NCBI GenBank assembly: GCA_013373635.1
Contig: JABXHN010000022.1
Location: forward strand, 62,001-126,000
Source of the DNA: Flavobacteriaceae bacterium
GTDB lineage: Bacteria > Bacteroidota > Bacteroidia > Flavobacteriales > Flavobacteriaceae
Direction: 5' to 3'
DNA: 64,000 nucleotides
Shown: one piece after another, positions 53,499 through 62,201 of the stretch
Layout of the letters: each line of letters opens with the position of its first letter
Position numbering within the stretch: the first letter of the stretch is position 1
The notes under the pieces: generated by a model
The model's input: only the letters and a program-made list of their open reading frames with translations
What the model was told of the DNA's origin: nothing
The model's database searches: none
Position numbers and translations under genes: made by a program

Positions 53499-54257
53499 AT
53501 GGCAACTTATAACAAGAGAGGATATAAAAAATCCAAAAATGAAGAGGTTGATGTTCAAGCTCACGAAGATAGTACAACAGCAGAAGTATTTACAACCCTA
53601 GATGAAAGTGCAGGAAAAACAGAGGCTTGGGTATCTAAAAATCAAAATATCATCTTAGGAATTATTGCGGTAGTAGCAATAGGCGTATTGGGTTACTTAG
53701 GATATGAGCAGTTAGTTCAAGCACCTAAGGAAACTAGTGCGGCTAATGAGTTGTTCTACCCTCAACAGTATTTTGATCAAGCAGTAAATGCCACTGAAGG
53801 GGGGCAAGAATTATTCTTAAAAGCACTTCAAGGAGCTGATGGAAAATACTCTTTAATCGATATTATTCAAGTGTATCCTGGAACTAAGGCTGCCAACCTT
53901 GCTCGTTACGAAGCAGGTATTGCATATTTAAATTTAGCGCAATACCAAGACGCTATTACCCATTTATCGGCCTTTTCATCTGATGATGTTGTATTAGCAG
54001 CTTTAGCTGAGGGAGCTATTGGAGATGCCTATGTTGCTCTTGGAGAACATTCATCAGCACTGATACATTACAAGGCTGCTTTAAGTGTGAATACCAATGA
54101 TTTTTCAACTCCTAAATTCTTGTACAAAGCTGGAGTTACTGCTTTAGAATTAGGAGATCGATCAGGGGCTGCTAGCTATTTCGATCAATTGAAATCGAAC
54201 TATGTAGGTACTTCAGAAGCAAATTTAGCTGAAGCTTATATAGGGATGTTAGAATAG
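53499..54257 (+). CDS. Membrane-anchored TPR protein (YfgM-like)
   Basis: The 252-residue protein has a cytoplasmic hydrophilic N-terminus (1-45), one transmembrane helix (about 51-69) and a C-terminal domain of TPR-type helix pairs (ARYEAGIAYLNLAQYQDAITHL, VYALGEH-type repeat, AGVTALELGDRSGAASYFDQL). The topology resembles YfgM, a SecYEG-associated periplasmic chaperone anchor, but the similarity is of architecture. It precedes ribH by two bases and is co-transcribed with it. Confidence 0.82.
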   Translation: MATYNKRGYKKSKNEEVDVQAHEDSTTAEVFTTLDESAGKTEAWVSKNQNIILGIIAVVAIGVLGYLGYEQLVQAPKETSAANELFYPQQYFDQAVNATEGGQELFLKALQGADGKYSLIDIIQVYPGTKAANLARYEAGIAYLNLAQYQDAITHLSAFSSDDVVLAALAEGAIGDAYVALGEHSSALIHYKAALSVNTNDFSTPKFLYKAGVTALELGDRSGAASYFDQLKSNYVGTSEANLAEAYIGMLE

Positions 54258-54259
54258 TC

Positions 54260-54739
54260 ATGGCAACTGCACTCAAAAATCTTTCCGATTACAATTCAGG
54301 TGAATTAGAAGATGCTTCTTCACTTCGCATTGGGATTGTTGTTTCTCAGTGGAACGAAGAGATTACTTCAGCACTCTATCAAGGCGCTTATCAAACACTT
54401 GTCAATGAAGGTGTCAAAGAAGATAATATTCACACCTATCAGGTACCTGGTAGTTTTGAATTGGCACACGGTAGTAAAAAAATGATTCACAAACACGCAC
54501 CAGATGCAGTGATCGCAATTGGATCGGTGATTCAAGGAGAAACCAAGCATTTTGATTTTGTGTGTCAAGCTACGGCTCAGGGGATTATGGATCTCAATAC
54601 GCAAACCGATGTTCCAGTCATCTTTTGTGTTCTTACAGACAATACGCTTCAACAGGCTAAAGATCGCTCTGGAGGTAAACACGGAAACAAAGGAGTAGAA
54701 GCTGCAGTAGCTGCCATTAAAATGGCCCAACTTTCTTAA
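54260..54739 (+). CDS. ribH: 6,7-dimethyl-8-ribityllumazine synthase
   Basis: The 159-residue enzyme condenses 5-amino-6-ribitylaminouracil with 3,4-dihydroxy-2-butanone 4-phosphate in riboflavin synthesis. Family motifs are VVSQWNEEIT near 27-36, the phosphate-binding PGSFELAHG near 58-66, and GSVIQGETKHFDFV near 88-101 containing the catalytic His. The length is normal. No other rib genes adjoin; it sits between the TPR gene and a small membrane-protein gene. Confidence 0.95.
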   Translation: MATALKNLSDYNSGELEDASSLRIGIVVSQWNEEITSALYQGAYQTLVNEGVKEDNIHTYQVPGSFELAHGSKKMIHKHAPDAVIAIGSVIQGETKHFDFVCQATAQGIMDLNTQTDVPVIFCVLTDNTLQQAKDRSGGKHGNKGVEAAVAAIKMAQLS

Positions 54740-54791
54740 GATTGTTAACAATTTTTATAATTCTTTAGTCGTTAAAGAAGGTGATTTTAAG

Positions 54792-54799
54792 TATTTTTG
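54792..54799 (+). promoter_or_regulatory. -7 element before the small membrane-protein gene
   Basis: TATTTTTG ends one base before an ATG at 54800 and 15 bases before the ATG at 54815. It supports 54815 as the start of the next gene and gives mutL and the rhomboid genes a local promoter. Confidence 0.55.
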
Positions 54800-54814
54800 A
54801 TGGAATCATCAATT

Positions 54815-55123
54815 ATGAGACTACCTACTTTATTTAAGCAACAGAAGAATAGAACCTATAGCTACGAACCTCGTTACTACAATGAGCGCAAAGAACGCAT
54901 TGAGCGTTTACAGCGTGATAAAGAGGCTAGAGAGAATACTTCTCAGGATTCTAAAGATTACTTTCGAAGAAATGCTGCTCGATCTTTTAGAGAGGATTGG
55001 CGTAGAAAAAAATCACAGGCTCAGGATAAAAATAGAAGGATTCGATTCTTTGTGATTCTCATCTTCTTATTTTTAATGTTTTATGCTGCTGTTCAAAGTG
55101 GTTTTATTCAATTTATTCAATAA
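54815..55123 (+). CDS. Small membrane protein between ribH and mutL
   Basis: The 102-residue protein is very basic and Arg-rich up to residue 78, with a tyrosine-rich start (TYSYEPRYYNERKER) and a single membrane helix at about 80-97. Homologues in this position are often labelled riboflavin synthase beta subunit in databases because they follow ribH, but there is no riboflavin-synthase feature here; that label is probably an error by neighbourhood. The TAATG junction overlaps mutL by one base, implying coupling. Function is unknown. Confidence 0.8.
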   Translation: MRLPTLFKQQKNRTYSYEPRYYNERKERIERLQRDKEARENTSQDSKDYFRRNAARSFREDWRRKKSQAQDKNRRIRFFVILIFLFLMFYAAVQSGFIQFIQ

Positions 55124-56964
55124 TGGCAGGAGATATAAGGCGTTTAGATCCTCATGTAGCAAATCAAATAGCAGCAGGAGAAGTGGTTCAACGACCCTCT
55201 TCAGTTGTTAAAGAATTGCTCGAAAACGCTATTGATGCAGGAGCCACTAAGATTGATTTACACATTGAAAACGCTGGAAAGAGTCTTATTCAAGTTCAAG
55301 ACAATGGTAAGGGGATGAACCCAGAAGATGCAGCGCTTTGTTTTGAAAGACACGCTACCTCAAAACTCAAAACATCTGAGGACCTCTTTGCAATTATGAC
55401 TAAAGGTTTTAGAGGCGAGGCACTAGCTTCAATTGCAGCAGTTGCTCAAGTGAGTTTAAAGACTAAATGTGAGGATGTAGAATTGGGTACTCAACTCATT
55501 ATCGACGGAGGAGCTCAAAAGGATTTAGAAGACACCATTTGTAAACAGGGGACACTGATCAGCGTAAAAAATCTGTTTTACAATATTCCAGCCCGTAGAA
55601 ATTTTTTAAAGTCAGATCGAATTGAACTCAATCATATTATCGATGAATTTCACAGAGTAGCACTGGTACACAACGATATTGAATTTTCGCTTTTTTCCAA
55701 TGGGAAGGCTTTGTTTCAATTAAAACCTTCCAATAAACGTCAACGAATTGTACAGATATTTGGCAATAAGATGAACGATAAATTAGTTCCCATTGAGGAA
55801 CAAACCCCTCTTTTAAAGTTATCCGGTTTTGTAATAAAACCAGAGGCTGCCAAAAAGACTAGGGGAAGTCAATACTTCTTTGTCAATCAACGCTATATCA
55901 AGAGTCCTTATTTAAACAAGGCTGTTAGTGATGCCTATCAAGGGCTTATCAAAGCTGATAGTTACCCCGGTTATTTTATCGATATTGAGGTGGATCCCAA
56001 ATCTGTAGATGTCAATATCCACCCGACAAAGACAGAGGTAAAGTTTGAAGACGATCACAGTATTTACGCCATTCTTCGTTCTGCTGTTAAGCACAGTTTA
56101 GGTCAATTTAACGTGGCTCCTAGTTTGGATTTTGAAACTGATCAAAACCTTCAAACTCCCTACGATTACAAGAATAAATCAGCTGTGATTCCAAAAGTAA
56201 CAGTGGACAAAAGCTTTAATCCTTTTGAGGAGGATTCCAAGTTCAAGAACAGTACGCCCTCTTATAAATCATCATTTAGCACCACTTCTTATAAAAAGGA
56301 ACAATCATGGGAAGGACTATACGCAGGAGTTCAGACCGCAAGCGAAGAAATAAATTCTGATTTAGGAACTCAGTTGCTATCGACTAATGAAGATTACAAT
56401 CAAGCAGTGACCTGTTTTCAATTGGATAAGAAATTCATCATTTCCAAGAACAAGTCTGGAATGATCGTTATTCATCAACAAAGAGCGCATCAACGCGTTC
56501 TTTACGAGCGATTACTGAGTTGTATTACACTCGATGAGGGAATGAGTCAAGCCTTGATTTTTCCAATTCTCATTGATTTTGAATTGCCAGAGTTGCGATT
56601 GCTCGAAGAATTAACGCCTTATCTTCAGCAAATCGGTTTTGATTTTACAATTGAAGATCAGCAATTACAACTCAAATCCTTACCTGTGCTCTTTAGGGCA
56701 GAACAGTTAGAAGATATCTTAAAAACGATGCTCAAGGCGTATAAAGAGGAGGAGTCGGGAAGTCATTTTTCGCAATCAGATATTTTGGCAAAGGCTCTGG
56801 CTAAGTCAGGTAGTATACGAACTGGGGATGAGCTTTCTAGAGAGGAGCAACTCGCTTTGGTCAACGATTTATTCTCTTGTAAGGAGCCTCAACTGAGTCC
56901 TTTTAATCGATTGACCTTTAAAAATATTAATACTCAAGAATTGTCAACAAATTACTTTCAATGA
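55123..56964 (+). CDS. mutL: DNA mismatch repair protein MutL
   Basis: The 613-residue GHL ATPase links MutS recognition to strand removal. The N-terminal ATPase motifs are complete: ENAIDAGAT (35-43), DNGKGM near 62-67, and GFRGEALASIAAV near 92-104. The C-terminal dimerisation domain (about 430-613) lacks the usual endonuclease motif DQHA(x)2E(x)4E. Here it reads HQQRAHQRVLYE (451-462), with Asp, His and the first Glu replaced. This MutL may thus lack nuclease activity. It overlaps the first rhomboid gene by 4 bases. Confidence 0.94.
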   Translation: MAGDIRRLDPHVANQIAAGEVVQRPSSVVKELLENAIDAGATKIDLHIENAGKSLIQVQDNGKGMNPEDAALCFERHATSKLKTSEDLFAIMTKGFRGEALASIAAVAQVSLKTKCEDVELGTQLIIDGGAQKDLEDTICKQGTLISVKNLFYNIPARRNFLKSDRIELNHIIDEFHRVALVHNDIEFSLFSNGKALFQLKPSNKRQRIVQIFGNKMNDKLVPIEEQTPLLKLSGFVIKPEAAKKTRGSQYFFVNQRYIKSPYLNKAVSDAYQGLIKADSYPGYFIDIEVDPKSVDVNIHPTKTEVKFEDDHSIYAILRSAVKHSLGQFNVAPSLDFETDQNLQTPYDYKNKSAVIPKVTVDKSFNPFEEDSKFKNSTPSYKSSFSTTSYKKEQSWEGLYAGVQTASEEINSDLGTQLLSTNEDYNQAVTCFQLDKKFIISKNKSGMIVIHQQRAHQRVLYERLLSCITLDEGMSQALIFPILIDFELPELRLLEELTPYLQQIGFDFTIEDQQLQLKSLPVLFRAEQLEDILKTMLKAYKEEESGSHFSQSDILAKALAKSGSIRTGDELSREEQLALVNDLFSCKEPQLSPFNRLTFKNINTQELSTNYFQ

Positions 56965-57704
56965 ACAATATAACCGATACCGTTAAGCATTTAATAATTA
57001 TCAATATTATTTTCTATATAGGGACAGCTCTTTTTGGAGATCTACTTTATGGATGGTTTTCATTGTGGTTTCCTAAGAATGAACACTTCGGGATTTGGCA
57101 ATTTGTAACTCATATGTTTATGCATGGAGGCCTGATGCATATTTTTTTCAATATGTATGCGCTCTTTGCATTTGGAACGCCTTTAGAACAGATGTGGGGA
57201 AGACAAAAGTTTTTGTTCTTTTACTTTTCTGCTGGAATTGGAGCTGCTCTATTGCATACAGGAGTTAATTATTTGTATGTTCACCAGGCTTTGGAAGCAT
57301 TGGGGAGTCAAGGAGTTGATGTCAATCAGGCCCTAGAGCTCGTCAGTAGTGGAAGGTATAACACCAACTGGTATTCAATGGCAGATGCTTCAGTGATCGA
57401 TAATTTTCTAAGCGCTATGAACACTCCTGCAGTTGGAGCTTCAGGTGCCATTTACGGTGTCTTAGTAGCTTTTGGAATGGCTTTTCCTGAGTCAAAACTC
57501 TTTTTGATGTTTGTTCCAGTTCCTATAAAGGCTAAGTATTTTATTCCAGCATTAATTGGTCTCGATTTGTTTTCAGGGGTCACTGGTTACAGTATTTTTG
57601 GATCTGGTATTGCTCATTTTGCTCATGTTGGTGGTGCGCTTATTGGCTTTATTATGGCTTGGTATTGGAAGAGAAACCAATTTAACAATCGTCGATGGGA
57701 TTAG
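56961..57704 (+). CDS. Rhomboid-family intramembrane serine protease, copy 1
   Basis: The 247-residue protein has six or so membrane helices and the rhomboid catalytic pair: Ser in GASGAIYG (about residues 155-162) and His in HFAHVGGALIG (about 218-228). The N-terminal HMFMHGGLMHIFFNMYALF (about 50-68) carries the conserved oxyanion-side His and Asn. It cleaves transmembrane substrates within the membrane; none is known here. It is coupled to mutL by an ATGA overlap and to the second rhomboid by a 10-base overlap. Confidence 0.9.
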   Translation: MNNITDTVKHLIIINIIFYIGTALFGDLLYGWFSLWFPKNEHFGIWQFVTHMFMHGGLMHIFFNMYALFAFGTPLEQMWGRQKFLFFYFSAGIGAALLHTGVNYLYVHQALEALGSQGVDVNQALELVSSGRYNTNWYSMADASVIDNFLSAMNTPAVGASGAIYGVLVAFGMAFPESKLFLMFVPVPIKAKYFIPALIGLDLFSGVTGYSIFGSGIAHFAHVGGALIGFIMAWYWKRNQFNNRRWD

Positions 57705-58543
57705 CATACGAGATAAAGACCGCTTGGAAAAGAGCCTCAATTGCAGAGCGATTCATAGTTGCAAATTTCATTGTCTATTTGCTGCTTCGATTGATTCCTT
57801 TTCTCTTTTCGTTCCCGACTAATAGTCTTTTGAGTTGGTTTGAGCTATCCCAACAATTAGGTGAATTGATCTATAAGCCATGGACGTTGCTGTCCTATTC
57901 TTTTTTTCACTTGGATTTTTCGCATCTTTTTTGGAATATGATTCTCTTGTGGGGAATCTCAAAAATGTTCCTAAACCTATTTGACAAGCGCTATTTTATT
58001 CGCGTATACCTTTTAGGTAGTTTTTTTGGTGCACTATTCTATCTGGTGAGTTATCAATTGTTTCCAGCCTTTATGGGGATGAATTCATCCCTAATCGGTG
58101 CTTCAGCTGCGGTTATGGCACTTTTGATCTTTCTTTCGACTTATAGTCCGAACTATCTGCTTCATTTTTTTAGTTTTAAAATCAAGTTGTGGTATGTAGG
58201 ATTGTTTTTAGTGCTCTTGGATTTAGTTCAAATACCCAATGGAAATGCAGGTGGGCATATCGCTCATTTAGGAGGTGCTTATTTAGGTTTTTTATACGCT
58301 CGTCGTATTCAGTCTTCTAAAGACATCGGAAGTTCTTTTTTTGCCTATTTTGAATCTCTATTTAAGAAGTCTACTCCACTAAGAACAGTACATCGTAGTA
58401 CAAAACCCAATAAAAATGAACCGATTAGTAAGGATGAGCATCAAAAGAAAATAGATGCTATCTTAGATAAGATCTCTAACTCTGGATATGAGTCGCTTTC
58501 AAAGGCTGAAAAAGACTTTTTGTTTAGAGCTGGAAAACAGTAG
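57695..58543 (+). CDS. Rhomboid-family intramembrane serine protease, copy 2
   Basis: The 282-residue paralog also shows six membrane helices, HLFWNMILLW (about 80-89) with the conserved His and Asn, the catalytic Ser in IGASAAVMAL (about 132-141), and His in GHIAHLGGAYLGF (about 188-200). A long cytoplasmic tail (about 210-282) with a C-terminal helical segment distinguishes it from copy 1. Both copies look active; their different tails suggest different substrates or partners. The EEP gene follows after two bases. Confidence 0.9.
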   Translation: MGLAYEIKTAWKRASIAERFIVANFIVYLLLRLIPFLFSFPTNSLLSWFELSQQLGELIYKPWTLLSYSFFHLDFSHLFWNMILLWGISKMFLNLFDKRYFIRVYLLGSFFGALFYLVSYQLFPAFMGMNSSLIGASAAVMALLIFLSTYSPNYLLHFFSFKIKLWYVGLFLVLLDLVQIPNGNAGGHIAHLGGAYLGFLYARRIQSSKDIGSSFFAYFESLFKKSTPLRTVHRSTKPNKNEPISKDEHQKKIDAILDKISNSGYESLSKAEKDFLFRAGKQ

Positions 58544-58545
58544 TT

Positions 58546-59556
58546 ATGTTAAAGCGATTTTTGAATAAATTCATCTACTTGCTCAACTTAGTTGTTGCAG
58601 TATTCTTTGTGCTTTCATTTATCATACCCTACGTACCTTTAAAAATCGTTCCGATTTTAGCAGTGGTAAGCTTGGGAATACCACTGTTGTTCATCGTCAA
58701 TATATTCTTTTGTATCTACTGGATTTACAAGGCGAAAAAACACTTTGTAATTTCCCTTTCCCTTATTGTGATCGGTCTTTTAGTATTCGATTCTTTTTAT
58801 CAAATAGAGCCTAAGACCGAACTCGTTCCTTCGCACTCTATTGATATAATGACCTATAACACTAGACTTTTTAATAAGTACGATTGGATGGATGATGAGA
58901 ATATTCCCGATGAAATCATTCATTTTATCAATGAGCAGCATCCTGAGGTTCTGTGTTTGCAAGAATTTGATATGGATTATAAAGACGCCTTTGAGGAGTA
59001 TCCCTATCAGGTGTTTAGCAAAGAGGACAATAATAAATCAATACAAGCCATCTTTTCTAAGTATCCCATTAAGGATTTTAAGGTGCTCGATTTTGAATCG
59101 AGTAATAACGCTGCCTTGTATGCAGATCTTCAGGTTGCTAACTATACGCTTAGAGTCTTTAATGTTCACTTACAGTCTTTAGGGGTTTCTGATCCCAATG
59201 CGATCAGCAATCAAGAACCTAAACGACTGCTTAAAAGAATGTCATCCATGTTTTCAAAACAGGAAGAGCAGGCAGCGCTTATTCGATCTGAAATCGATGC
59301 ATCTTCTCATTTCAACATCGTCACAGGTGATTTTAACAATACGCAGTTTTCAAGAGTTTATCGCCTTATTAAAGGAAAAATGAATGACAGTTTTATAGAA
59401 CGAGGAAGTGGATTTGGAAGAAGTTTTGATTTTAAACTCTTTCCCATGAGAATTGATTTTATACTTACAGATGATCGTTTAGAGGTAGTGGATCACCAAA
59501 ACTTTGATGTGTCGTTTTCGGATCACTATCCTATAAGTTCTACGCTTAGCTTATAA
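58546..59556 (+). CDS. Membrane-anchored endonuclease/exonuclease/phosphatase-family protein
   Basis: The 336-residue protein has three N-terminal membrane helices (about 8-30, 36-60, 66-85) and a C-terminal EEP catalytic domain (about 98-336) with IMTYNTRLF, LQEFD, GDFNNT and SDHYPI motifs; the metal and catalytic residues are present. EEP members cleave DNA, RNA or phospholipid headgroups, and the external or cytoplasmic side here is uncertain. It ends the mutL-rhomboid run and overlaps the convergent DUF6122 gene by 6 bases. Confidence 0.87.
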   Translation: MLKRFLNKFIYLLNLVVAVFFVLSFIIPYVPLKIVPILAVVSLGIPLLFIVNIFFCIYWIYKAKKHFVISLSLIVIGLLVFDSFYQIEPKTELVPSHSIDIMTYNTRLFNKYDWMDDENIPDEIIHFINEQHPEVLCLQEFDMDYKDAFEEYPYQVFSKEDNNKSIQAIFSKYPIKDFKVLDFESSNNAALYADLQVANYTLRVFNVHLQSLGVSDPNAISNQEPKRLLKRMSSMFSKQEEQAALIRSEIDASSHFNIVTGDFNNTQFSRVYRLIKGKMNDSFIERGSGFGRSFDFKLFPMRIDFILTDDRLEVVDHQNFDVSFSDHYPISSTLSL

Positions 59557-59865
59557 AAACAAACAGTCTACAGTGTCAGCTAGAATATGAACACACAAGG
59601 CTAGTCCAATCAATCTTGTTTTGGGAACAAAGGCTAATAATAGGTAGGCTCCAATCATCCAATAGCTGTGAAGTGGATGAAATCCAATAGAACATCTCAT
59701 GGAATCAAAGATGGGATCAGCTATCACATGATCGATATCGATTAAAATACCCGCCCATAGAACGAACAGTGCGTTTTTAAAATTACTTCTGTAATAGAAA
59801 AAAGCAATTCCAATGGGAGCGATTAAGTGAATGCCGTAGTGGGCTAAAAAGCGAAGAACTTCCAT
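59551..59865 (-). CDS. DUF6122-family membrane protein
   Basis: The 104-residue protein has three to four membrane helices and carries polar residues in the segment IDIDHVIADPIFDSMRCSIGFHPLHSY (about 42-68), which looks like a metal-binding or catalytic loop of the type seen in metal-dependent membrane hydrolases (DUF457/YdjM-like). It matches DUF6122. It overlaps the WbqC-family gene by one base. Function is unknown. Confidence 0.82.
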   Translation of the reverse strand: MEVLRFLAHYGIHLIAPIGIAFFYYRSNFKNALFVLWAGILIDIDHVIADPIFDSMRCSIGFHPLHSYWMIGAYLLLAFVPKTRLIGLALCVHILADTVDCLFL

Positions 59866-60479
59866 TAAAAATCAAGTGCTTCATTCTTAAGATAGGCAGC
59901 CGCAGAGGGACCTTCATTACAGATGAGGTCCAATGCTGAAAGATTCCCTATAAAGCCGTGCTTATCACTAAAAACCTGATGGTATTCAGTGGAATTATAT
60001 TCAAGATTTCTTTTAGCATCAATAAGAAAACGCCTATCGATACTGGGATCTAAATTTTTGATATAGGTTTCGTTCTGCTTTTGAGGCATGGGGAGTTGAA
60101 GGCAGTTTAATAAAATCTCTATACTCTTTAAGTTAAAGTCTATTAAATAGCGTTCTTGTTCTTCAAAGAGCGGTTTGAAATAGTGCTCGTAATATTCAAA
60201 AAAGGGAGAGGTACGATAGGCTGTTTCAATTCCTCTCCAATGGGTTCGCATCCAAGGTTGACTGTGGTCAACTAGAATGTCTTTATAGTTTTGATGACCG
60301 CTTTTTCCCTTGTGAATCACTGGAATACTCAAGAGCAATTTACCTTGATCAGTAGCGATAAAGGTCCTGTTTCTGTAGGTTTGCTTTTGAAAATTACCAG
60401 ATATATCCCAGATAATTTCTTCCTGAGCCATTAAGGCTAAGTTGGCGATATTGGGCAAGTATGCAGGGTGGAGATACAT
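59865..60479 (-). CDS. WbqC-family protein
   Basis: The 204-residue protein begins MYLHPAYLPNIANLALMAQE, the WbqC-like start, followed by QKQTYRNRTFIATDQGKLLLSIPV. WbqC-family proteins are associated with polysaccharide or lipopolysaccharide biosynthesis clusters, but no reaction is established. Cytoplasmic, no signal peptide. It lies 7 bases after lepB. Confidence 0.85.
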   Translation of the reverse strand: MYLHPAYLPNIANLALMAQEEIIWDISGNFQKQTYRNRTFIATDQGKLLLSIPVIHKGKSGHQNYKDILVDHSQPWMRTHWRGIETAYRTSPFFEYYEHYFKPLFEEQERYLIDFNLKSIEILLNCLQLPMPQKQNETYIKNLDPSIDRRFLIDAKRNLEYNSTEYHQVFSDKHGFIGNLSALDLICNEGPSAAAYLKNEALDF

Positions 60480-60486
60480 CTAGGAA

Positions 60487-62196
60487 CTATTGTGCTTTCT
60501 TGTTCTTTTTGCGCTTTCGATAATAATCGACACCGTAACCTAGTATTAGGATTGCCAAGAAGTGTTTAAAATATGATCGAGGCGCTCCTTCACCGTCAAC
60601 AGTGGTGAAAACGCGATCCCAACGAATCTTCCAATTGGAAATACCATCGTTAATACCATCGATACTCATCCAAATAAATATGGGTTTTCCTAAGATGTGA
60701 TCCTCAGGTACAAACCCCCAATACCTACTGTCCTCTGAGTTATGTCGATTATCTCCCATCATCCAATAGTAGTCTTTTTCAAAACGATAGGAAGTAGTAG
60801 TTTCACCATCGATTAGAACTTGAGTTCCATTTTGAGATAATTCATGTCCCTCGTACTGAGTAATAACTTCCTTATAGAGATCTATATTAGTTGGATTGAG
60901 CTCAATTTCAAAATCTTTTGAAGGGATGGTAAAAGGTCCCATTTGATCTACGTTCCAGGGAAGTCTTCTCGAATGAGGGTATATGCTGGCATCAAATTGT
61001 CCCTTGGGCTGTAGCTGTTTGACAACTGAATCAATACTTGAATAGGATAGAAGCTTTTGAGCCATTTGCTCGGTCAGACTTGCATTGCGCTCTTTGTCGA
61101 TGATTTCAGAAAGAGCTAATCCCTGAGAACGAATTAGATTGGGATCAATTCCTGAACTCATGGTAGTGATTAGATAGCCGTTTCCATTAGGATTGTTGTA
61201 CACTCCGTGTCCTGACATATACAGGGCATTAGCCTGTGTTTGGTTGAGGTTCTGGGTACTGTAGGTTCGCATGAACTCTTTTACGCCTGCTTCGATCAAT
61301 AATTTAGAGGACACTCCTTTTTGGGCATAGATCGTATAATTGATTTGTGGTTTTGCACGTTCATCCAATACAAGAGGCTCACCATCGATATGTATTTTTC
61401 CATCGATAATGGAGAATTGATCACCAGGCAGACCCACAAGACGTTTGACATAATTTGATTTTTTGTCAATAGGTTTGTCAACTCTAATATTGGAGGGATC
61501 TCTAAAGAAACGCACGGTGTCGATAGGCCAGTTAAATACTACCTTGTCATTGCGTTTTGGAGAAGTTATTCCAGGTAAGCGCAAATAGGGGAGTTGCGGT
61601 TTCTTGAGATATGATTTTGTTCCTATAATTGGCAAGGTGTCGTGAACCATAGGAGCAGCAATGGGAGTCATTGGAACTCTGGCTCCGTAGTGATACTTGC
61701 TCACAAGTAGAAAGTCTCCCACGAGAAGGGTGCGTTCTAAAGAACCAGTTGGAATCACAAAGGGTTGAATAAAATAAGCGTGAACAATACTCGCTGCAAC
61801 AATAGCAAAGACAATTGAACTGACCCATTCACCTAAAGCAGTTCTGGGGTTTAAGCTTCGATTCTCTACATAACTAACATCGCTATTGTTTACAGCATAG
61901 GTGTAGAGTCCTAGAGTAAGAACTACTAGCCAGGTGTCTTTTTGAGTGTTTTTGCCAAAAGACCTAATGGTTTCAATCCATACCACTGGAAACATCAATA
62001 AGTTGATGATAGGGATAAAAAGTAGAATGACCCACCAAGTAGGTCTTCCGATGATTTTCATCAAGATATAGGCGTTGTAAATGGGAACTAGAGCTTCCCA
62101 TGATTTTCTTCCTGCTTTTTGATAGAGTTTATAAGTTCCACCGAAGTGAATTAGTTGAATAATTCCAATAAACAATAGCCACTGTAGTCCATTCAT
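60487..62196 (-). CDS. lepB: Signal peptidase I (long Bacteroidota form)
   Basis: The 569-residue membrane protease removes signal peptides from exported proteins. An N-terminal membrane region (about 5-100, DUF5684-like helices) precedes the catalytic domain. The Ser/Lys dyad is visible as Ser152 in IPTGSLERTLL and Lys251 in NYVKRLVGLPGD. The closing motif GDNRHNSEDSRYWG is near 505-518. The insertion of about 230 residues between these blocks is what makes it longer than E. coli LepB (324), and it ends with a membrane helix (about 543-560). It lies between dapB and the WbqC-family gene. Confidence 0.93.
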   Translation of the reverse strand: MNGLQWLLFIGIIQLIHFGGTYKLYQKAGRKSWEALVPIYNAYILMKIIGRPTWWVILLFIPIINLLMFPVVWIETIRSFGKNTQKDTWLVVLTLGLYTYAVNNSDVSYVENRSLNPRTALGEWVSSIVFAIVAASIVHAYFIQPFVIPTGSLERTLLVGDFLLVSKYHYGARVPMTPIAAPMVHDTLPIIGTKSYLKKPQLPYLRLPGITSPKRNDKVVFNWPIDTVRFFRDPSNIRVDKPIDKKSNYVKRLVGLPGDQFSIIDGKIHIDGEPLVLDERAKPQINYTIYAQKGVSSKLLIEAGVKEFMRTYSTQNLNQTQANALYMSGHGVYNNPNGNGYLITTMSSGIDPNLIRSQGLALSEIIDKERNASLTEQMAQKLLSYSSIDSVVKQLQPKGQFDASIYPHSRRLPWNVDQMGPFTIPSKDFEIELNPTNIDLYKEVITQYEGHELSQNGTQVLIDGETTTSYRFEKDYYWMMGDNRHNSEDSRYWGFVPEDHILGKPIFIWMSIDGINDGISNWKIRWDRVFTTVDGEGAPRSYFKHFLAILILGYGVDYYRKRKKNKKAQ

Positions 62197-62201
62197 AACT
62201 T

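Noticed and set aside
53362-53577. 71-codon minus-strand frame upstream of recF
   Set aside because: It overlaps both the recF start and the divergent TPR gene with its promoter; a real gene is unlikely here.
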